Shown: in pieces, positions 59,591 through 64,000 of the stretch | How the letters are laid out: every line of letters starts with the position of its first letter | How positions within the stretch are numbered: position 1 is the first letter of the stretch | Source: Cryptomeria japonica | Taxonomy: Eukaryota; Streptophyta; Pinopsida; Cupressales; Cupressaceae | Direction of reading: 5' to 3' | DNA: 64,000 nucleotides | Assembly (NCBI RefSeq): GCF_030272615.1 | Contig: NC_081406.1 | Span: forward strand, 184,487,770 to 184,551,769 | Program-made: the position numbers and the translations under genes | The notes under the pieces: generated by a model | Database searches by the model: none | The model's input: only the letters and a program-made list of their open reading frames with translations | What the model was told of the DNA's origin: nothing

Positions 59591-60660
59591 GATATCTTTA
59601 AGAGAAGAAATGATGTTTTGTGGTCATACGGATTGAAGAATAAACCTCCATAAAAGATAGTGTTGAATGCTCATTTTCCTCCTCATTACAACAAGTTTAG
59701 AAGAGCTAGTGATTCCACCTTTTGTCCTTGTTTTCCAAACAACATTCCACTTTCTCAATAGCATCCATATTTCTTTAAAAACAAACCAAGTAATTGGGAA
59801 AACTCTATGAGGTTGAGATGTGGTAAGAACTTACAAAAGAAAAATATGTATAGAAATCTCAAAATCATAAGGTGTGGGCTCCAAAGCATTTTGGTCCCTT
59901 ATATGAGCTAGCTGCTAAATTAGGAGTGGGAAAATAACTTTCTCCTTTTCTCGAAAGAAACAAAAAAGAAGGAGGAAATGAGGAGGATAATAGATCTTTT
60001 GCAGAGGAAATTTGCTAATTCAAATAATGTTAAGGAACAAGATGCTAGGAATTGGGGAAAGAGTCAAGAGGCTAGGAATTGGAGAAAGAGTAAAGATTTG
60101 AGAATTACATTTTCAAAATCATCACTCTCATCTCAGATTCAAGACTTTTGTCAACAAGCTCTAATTTATAAGTTTTCGAAAAATTCTATTTCGATGGGCT
60201 TTAGATAACTAGTGTGGAGTATCTAAGGTTTTTCAATAGATCAAGGAAATAGATATTTTGTGTCATTGTTTGAATCAAAAGAATATAAAGATATTTTTTT
60301 TAGACATAAATCTTTCTTATATAATTGCTCAAGGATTTATATCCAAATATAGTATCCAAAATTTAACCCTATTTCAGCTTCTATTAAATTCATCCCCATT
60401 TGGGTTCAATTACATAGTCTTCGACATGAATATAGGGAGATTGTATTGGCATTTTGAGTTTCTTGGCATTTTGCATATATATTGCTGTAAAGCGGAAAAA
60501 TCGAACCCTAGTCATTCTCCCCTCCCCAACTCCAAGGAGAGAGAAAGGGAGAGTCACTAGGGTTGATGGTTTTCACTTAAGAAGGACTTTACATTCAAAA
60601 GAGGGGTTGAAACCCAAAAGATCCAATCCCACGCAATGCAAGATTGGATTCTAAATGAGT
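59591..60660. other. Unassigned spacer
   Basis: No recognisable coding motif, terminal repeat or RNA. A 76-codon plus-strand frame (59978-60208) contains a short internal repeat (A-R-N-W-x-K-S) and is probably fortuitous. Confidence 0.45.
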
Positions 60661-61672
60661 TTCAAGGGGTAAGACATCAAGGATACCCTCTTTTGTAAAG
60701 AATGTAGAAAGATTGATTGAACTAGGAATGCATGTAAAGTAGGAAAGATTCGCCTATAAACAGAGATAGGGATATGGGATGAAGCTGCGGACCTGGAATT
60801 AGCAGTAAAATGTTGAGACGGTGCTGTTCTACAAATTTGAGTGAATGTTGATGGGACGATGGTGCCCGGCGTGCACACGGTCCTCCGAAAAATCCGCGAA
60901 ACGAAGGTGGATCTATTCGTCTCTGCACAAGGATTCCAGATCTTCAATTACAACTGCGTACCTGCAACCTACACACAGAAAAGAGAGGACGATTGGGGGG
61001 TTAGGGATGAGGGGTTTGCCTTTAGGTCAAACCCTGGTTTTGGAATTAACCAAGAAATGAGAATGCTGTAAATGTAAATGTTTGTAATGTAAACAAGTAC
61101 TGATACCTTGTTGTAAGAATGTTTGTATTCTTACATGCGAAGGTGTAATGTATGTAGTATGTTGTATGTTGTATGTGATCTCCTCTTCAATGGTTGAATC
61201 CTTGTCTTGAATGCAACACTTAGCCTTGAATGGAGACTTAGAATGCTCAATTGCTTGAAGGAATGCTTGAATGCTTGAATGTTTGAATATCGTTTCCACC
61301 TTTTCATACATATGTCCTCCTCCTTTTGAGAGGGGAAATGTAGTTTATATACTTGTCAATTAGGGCTGATAGACTAATTTTCCCGACCTTAGGCCGACCA
61401 GGAAATGTTATTTTCCAATTTGCAAACATAAAGACCCGAGACCCAAAAGAGACCGGGCCCTAAAATAGGGCCAGGGACTAGGGGGCTGGGCGCCATGGTC
61501 CCACCTCTAGGGACAACAGGGTGCAAGGAGGATGAGGCCAGGGTGCTGAAAAATGCAGTTTTTGATGTCATGAACAAGTTTCGGGGTCTCCATTCAGGTT
61601 CCATGTTGCATCGCCATCGTGAAGACCCAAATGCAGTCGAAATTGCAAGTGTCGCAATTTTAGGATGCTACA
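60661..61672 (-). repeat. LTR (3') of a gypsy-type element, left boundary uncertain
   Basis: The right end at 61672 is clear: on the minus strand the LTR begins TGTAGCATCCTAAAATTGC directly after the purine tract AAAGTGGGGGCTAAA (61673-61687). The sequence contains repeated TGTAATGTAAATG and GAATGCTTGAATG words. With only one LTR in the window the other end cannot be fixed; it could lie anywhere between about 60660 and 61070. Confidence 0.55.
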
Positions 61673-61687
61673 TTTAGCCCCCACTTT

Positions 61688-62417
61688 AGCGAGAGTATAA
61701 GCGTACGCTCATACTTCCGGTAAAGTACAAGGAAAGAACATTGAAAAACTTCCACCACATCAAGGAGGCAAGATACACCAAGCCCCCAGTGGACTAAGGA
61801 TCTTATGACTTCGATTGACAAAGTAAAAGGGAAGATCACGAGAGAGAACCATGACTGTCAGTAGTAAGGTTCCCTCACTATGAGTCATGCAAGCAAGATA
61901 TCAAAAATTTTCAAGGCAAAGCTAAATTTGTCAAGAAATTTTCAAGTATCTTGAAAAGATATGGACGGGATGTATGCCCCCCTACGTTAAAGTGATCGCA
62001 CATGCCTCACCGGGGGTGATTTCTTTAAAGTAGTGATACATATAAGAAATGAGAAAGGAAAGGAGCACTTTATCACAAGGATTTAGCCCCCAAGTGTGAG
62101 ATAAGCCCAAGGATAATAGACACAAAACACGAAGCACAAGGTGACTTCGCTTTCCTCGGGGTCAGTATGCTGTATGATAATTCATGTATATCATATGTAT
62201 GTATGCATAATTGTTCTTCATTCCCCAATCAAGGAAGGTCACCTAGAAGAAGGGAACACATGTGTCTTTTGAGTCAACATGAGAGAGACCAAAAGAGATC
62301 TCAATGTTTTGCATCATCCTCAAGTAGACAACACTAAGGACAACAAATAGAAGAATGAGAATAACACATAGAAGAAGTAACAAAAGAGAGGAGGATAGAG
62401 TCTACTATGCTAATGAA
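61688..62417 (-). other. 3' interior of the gypsy-type element
   Basis: Non-coding between the stop codon at 62418 and the LTR. No reverse transcriptase, integrase or RNase H relic is seen in any frame. Confidence 0.5.
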
Positions 62418-64000
62418 CTAGTCTAGCACATCATCTACCCCCCGATCTTGCTGATCAATATTTTGAGAAGGTAGGAAACACGCTAGAGGAGGAACATCCA
62501 ACACAGCAGATGGAGCTATCACAAGATCCAAACAAGGGCTATGTTCATATCCCAAGCCATAGTGTTCTTGTCTAGGAGCTAGGATAAGTGCTTTAGAAAA
62601 TTCATTAGATAGATGGTTATCAACATCAACATATTCATATTCACTATCAGAATGAACAAGAGTAACATTTTCATCATGAATAACATTTTCATCTATATCA
62701 TCATCAAGATTTATAAAAATAGGATCTTTAACTCGCACAGGATCAAGACCATCATGCATCTTATGTTTAGGATATTTTGGCTCAATTTTCGGCTGAGGAG
62801 AAAATGGAATAATACTGGCTGAAGGTGTTTTTGGGGATTGCAAAGTTTGAGAAGCAGCTGCCTGAGCTCTAAGACGACGCTTTTGTCGGCATTCACGTGC
62901 AGAATGATTTCGTCTAGTCTTAGTAGGAAGTTGAGAAGATTGAGGAGGAGGAATGTTCTCATTCTTTTCACTTGGGTGTTTAGGTTGTGGTCTCTTAGGT
63001 TGAACAATAGGAGAAGAGGAAGGTCTCTTCTCTCCATAAGAGGAAGGAGGAGGAACTGCTCCATATAAGGGAGGAATATTTGGTTTAGGAAGGAGACCAA
63101 GTCCATCATGACGAGGAGGGATAGGTCTACTTTTAGGAAGTTTATTAGTCATAGGCATAGTCACATTCATAGGAATGGGTAGGGAATCTTCTTGAGGAAA
63201 GACATTAGTTTTATCTTTCAAAGGAAGAACTTCCTTCTCAAGAATGATAGGAATATCAAGTTTGGGTGTTCTAGGTTCACTTAGAGATAGGATCATATCT
63301 TTTTTCCACTTTTGATAAGATTTGAAAAGATGATCACTTCGCGGTGGAAGAGATTGGAATTGTTTAGGCCAAAAGTAATCAATAGAAACGCTAGAAGTTC
63401 TTTCAGCTGGTTTAAAGAGACTATGATTGACAGTAACAACTTCACCATTATGGGGAAATTTCAAGCACTTGTGAATAGGAGAAGCAATAGCTTTCATGGA
63501 AGATAGCCAAGGATAGCCTATCTTCACATGAAATTGTTCGGATGATGGAATAATAGCAAAGTCCGTATCAAGGGATTTGTTATGGACCTCAATAGGTAAT
63601 GTAATAGAACCAATTGCAGGAGAATAAAATGCATCAAATAATTTCATAACCACATTTGTTTCATCATAGATCACTTGATTCAATTGAAAAGTAAAAAGAA
63701 ATTCTTCAGTAATGACATTAACCATACAAGAAGGATCAACAAGCACTCCATGGCAAGGTGTGTTCTTGACTTTTGCAACTATATATAAAGGACCATCAGG
63801 TGCCCTGATAGTTTCACTGGAATCAAATGTGATGGAAGGTTCTTTAGGGATTTTCTGCTGCTCCACAAAGTTAATCACATTAGGAGCCATAGACACAAGA
63901 TCATCAGGTGAGACAGATGAATCATTAGTATCAATCGCATTAGAGGTATGAGAAGGTAATGGATCAGTAAAAATCTGAAGATTTTGGTTAGGAGGAGCTA
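62418..64000 (-). CDS. Gypsy-type retropepsin-like polyprotein, 5' end outside the window
   Basis: An uninterrupted frame that stays open to the window edge (over 525 codons) and ends at 62418. Near its start is a retropepsin-like domain (G-V-L-V-D-P-S-C-M-V-N-V-I-T), in which the catalytic Asp is present but the usual D-S/T-G is D-P-S. A F-A-I-I-P to I-G-Y-P-W-L segment follows, typical of the second half of gypsy proteases. After that come a Pro-rich region, a basic R-Q-K-R-R-L-R patch and an acidic C-terminus. No polymerase follows, so the element appears non-autonomous. The full-length open frame, in a window of broken elements, suggests a recent insertion. Confidence 0.7.
   Translation of the reverse strand, partial: APPNQNLQIFTDPLPSHTSNAIDTNDSSVSPDDLVSMAPNVINFVEQQKIPKEPSITFDSSETIRAPDGPLYIVAKVKNTPCHGVLVDPSCMVNVITEEFLFTFQLNQVIYDETNVVMKLFDAFYSPAIGSITLPIEVHNKSLDTDFAIIPSSEQFHVKIGYPWLSSMKAIASPIHKCLKFPHNGEVVTVNHSLFKPAERTSSVSIDYFWPKQFQSLPPRSDHLFKSYQKWKKDMILSLSEPRTPKLDIPIILEKEVLPLKDKTNVFPQEDSLPIPMNVTMPMTNKLPKSRPIPPRHDGLGLLPKPNIPPLYGAVPPPSSYGEKRPSSSPIVQPKRPQPKHPSEKNENIPPPQSSQLPTKTRRNHSARECRQKRRLRAQAAASQTLQSPKTPSASIIPFSPQPKIEPKYPKHKMHDGLDPVRVKDPIFINLDDDIDENVIHDENVTLVHSDSEYEYVDVDNHLSNEFSKALILAPRQEHYGLGYEHSPCLDLVIAPSAVLDVPPLACFLPSQNIDQQDRGVDDVLD

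Noticed and set aside
60838-61071. 76-codon plus-strand frame near a GC-richer patch as a host exon
   Set aside because: It overlaps the presumed gypsy LTR region, has no motif and no convincing splice context.

Overview
The window reads as a nuclear segment of a large, repeat-rich seed-plant genome. It is AT-rich, packed with nested and decaying LTR retrotransposons, LINEs and a hAT transposon, and its only recognisable host genes are plant-specific WUSCHEL-related homeobox (WOX) genes with spliceosomal introns. Very low gene density, long LTRs, many non-autonomous gag-only elements and stop-riddled but frame-preserved elements suggest a gymnosperm (conifer-like) genome. That assignment is inference; nothing in the sequence proves it.

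The backbone is a three-copy WOX cluster, all on the minus strand. WOX-A (2473-3460) is a four-exon gene that I read as 167 aa. WOX-B (23086-24002) is a pseudogene broken by a 70-bp frameshifting deletion inside the homeodomain and a 57-bp deletion removing the last splice acceptor. WOX-C (52322-53238) is a four-exon gene of 160 aa. Both intact copies have a WUS-clade homeodomain and a C-terminal WUS box, but all three copies read WFQN-AAA-RD in the recognition helix where WUS-clade proteins have WFQN-HKA-R. Each has a TATA box 114-132 bp upstream of the ATG and, just beyond it, a 95-135 bp tandem repeat array.

Blocks A (1-5393) and B (19251-26925) are recent copies of one segment, offset by 19,250 bp, and share even the junction with the 3' LTR of a retrotransposon. 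Block C (about 38870-54640) is an older paralogue. It shows that two segments missing from A (about 1.4 and 1.0 kb) are deletions in A.

Between the WOX genes lie: a 5'-truncated LTR element with a 1,120-codon frame of unknown family (5394-10421); a gag-only LTR element with 2.55-kb LTRs (11355-19419); a LINE fragment (26926-29130); a hAT transposase pseudogene (30014-31394); a Ty1/copia element containing a reversed Ty3/gypsy fragment and a short LINE tail (31400-38698); a LINE insertion with a 19-bp target duplication that was itself hit by a copia element with a 5-bp duplication (39631-48539); a gag-protease-only copia element with identical-length LTRs and a perfect duplication (55363-59590); and the 3' end of a gypsy-type element with only a protease-like frame (about 61000-64000). 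No tRNA, rRNA or CRISPR features were seen. The WOX genes are the only candidates for host function; everything else coding is mobile-element derived and mostly broken.
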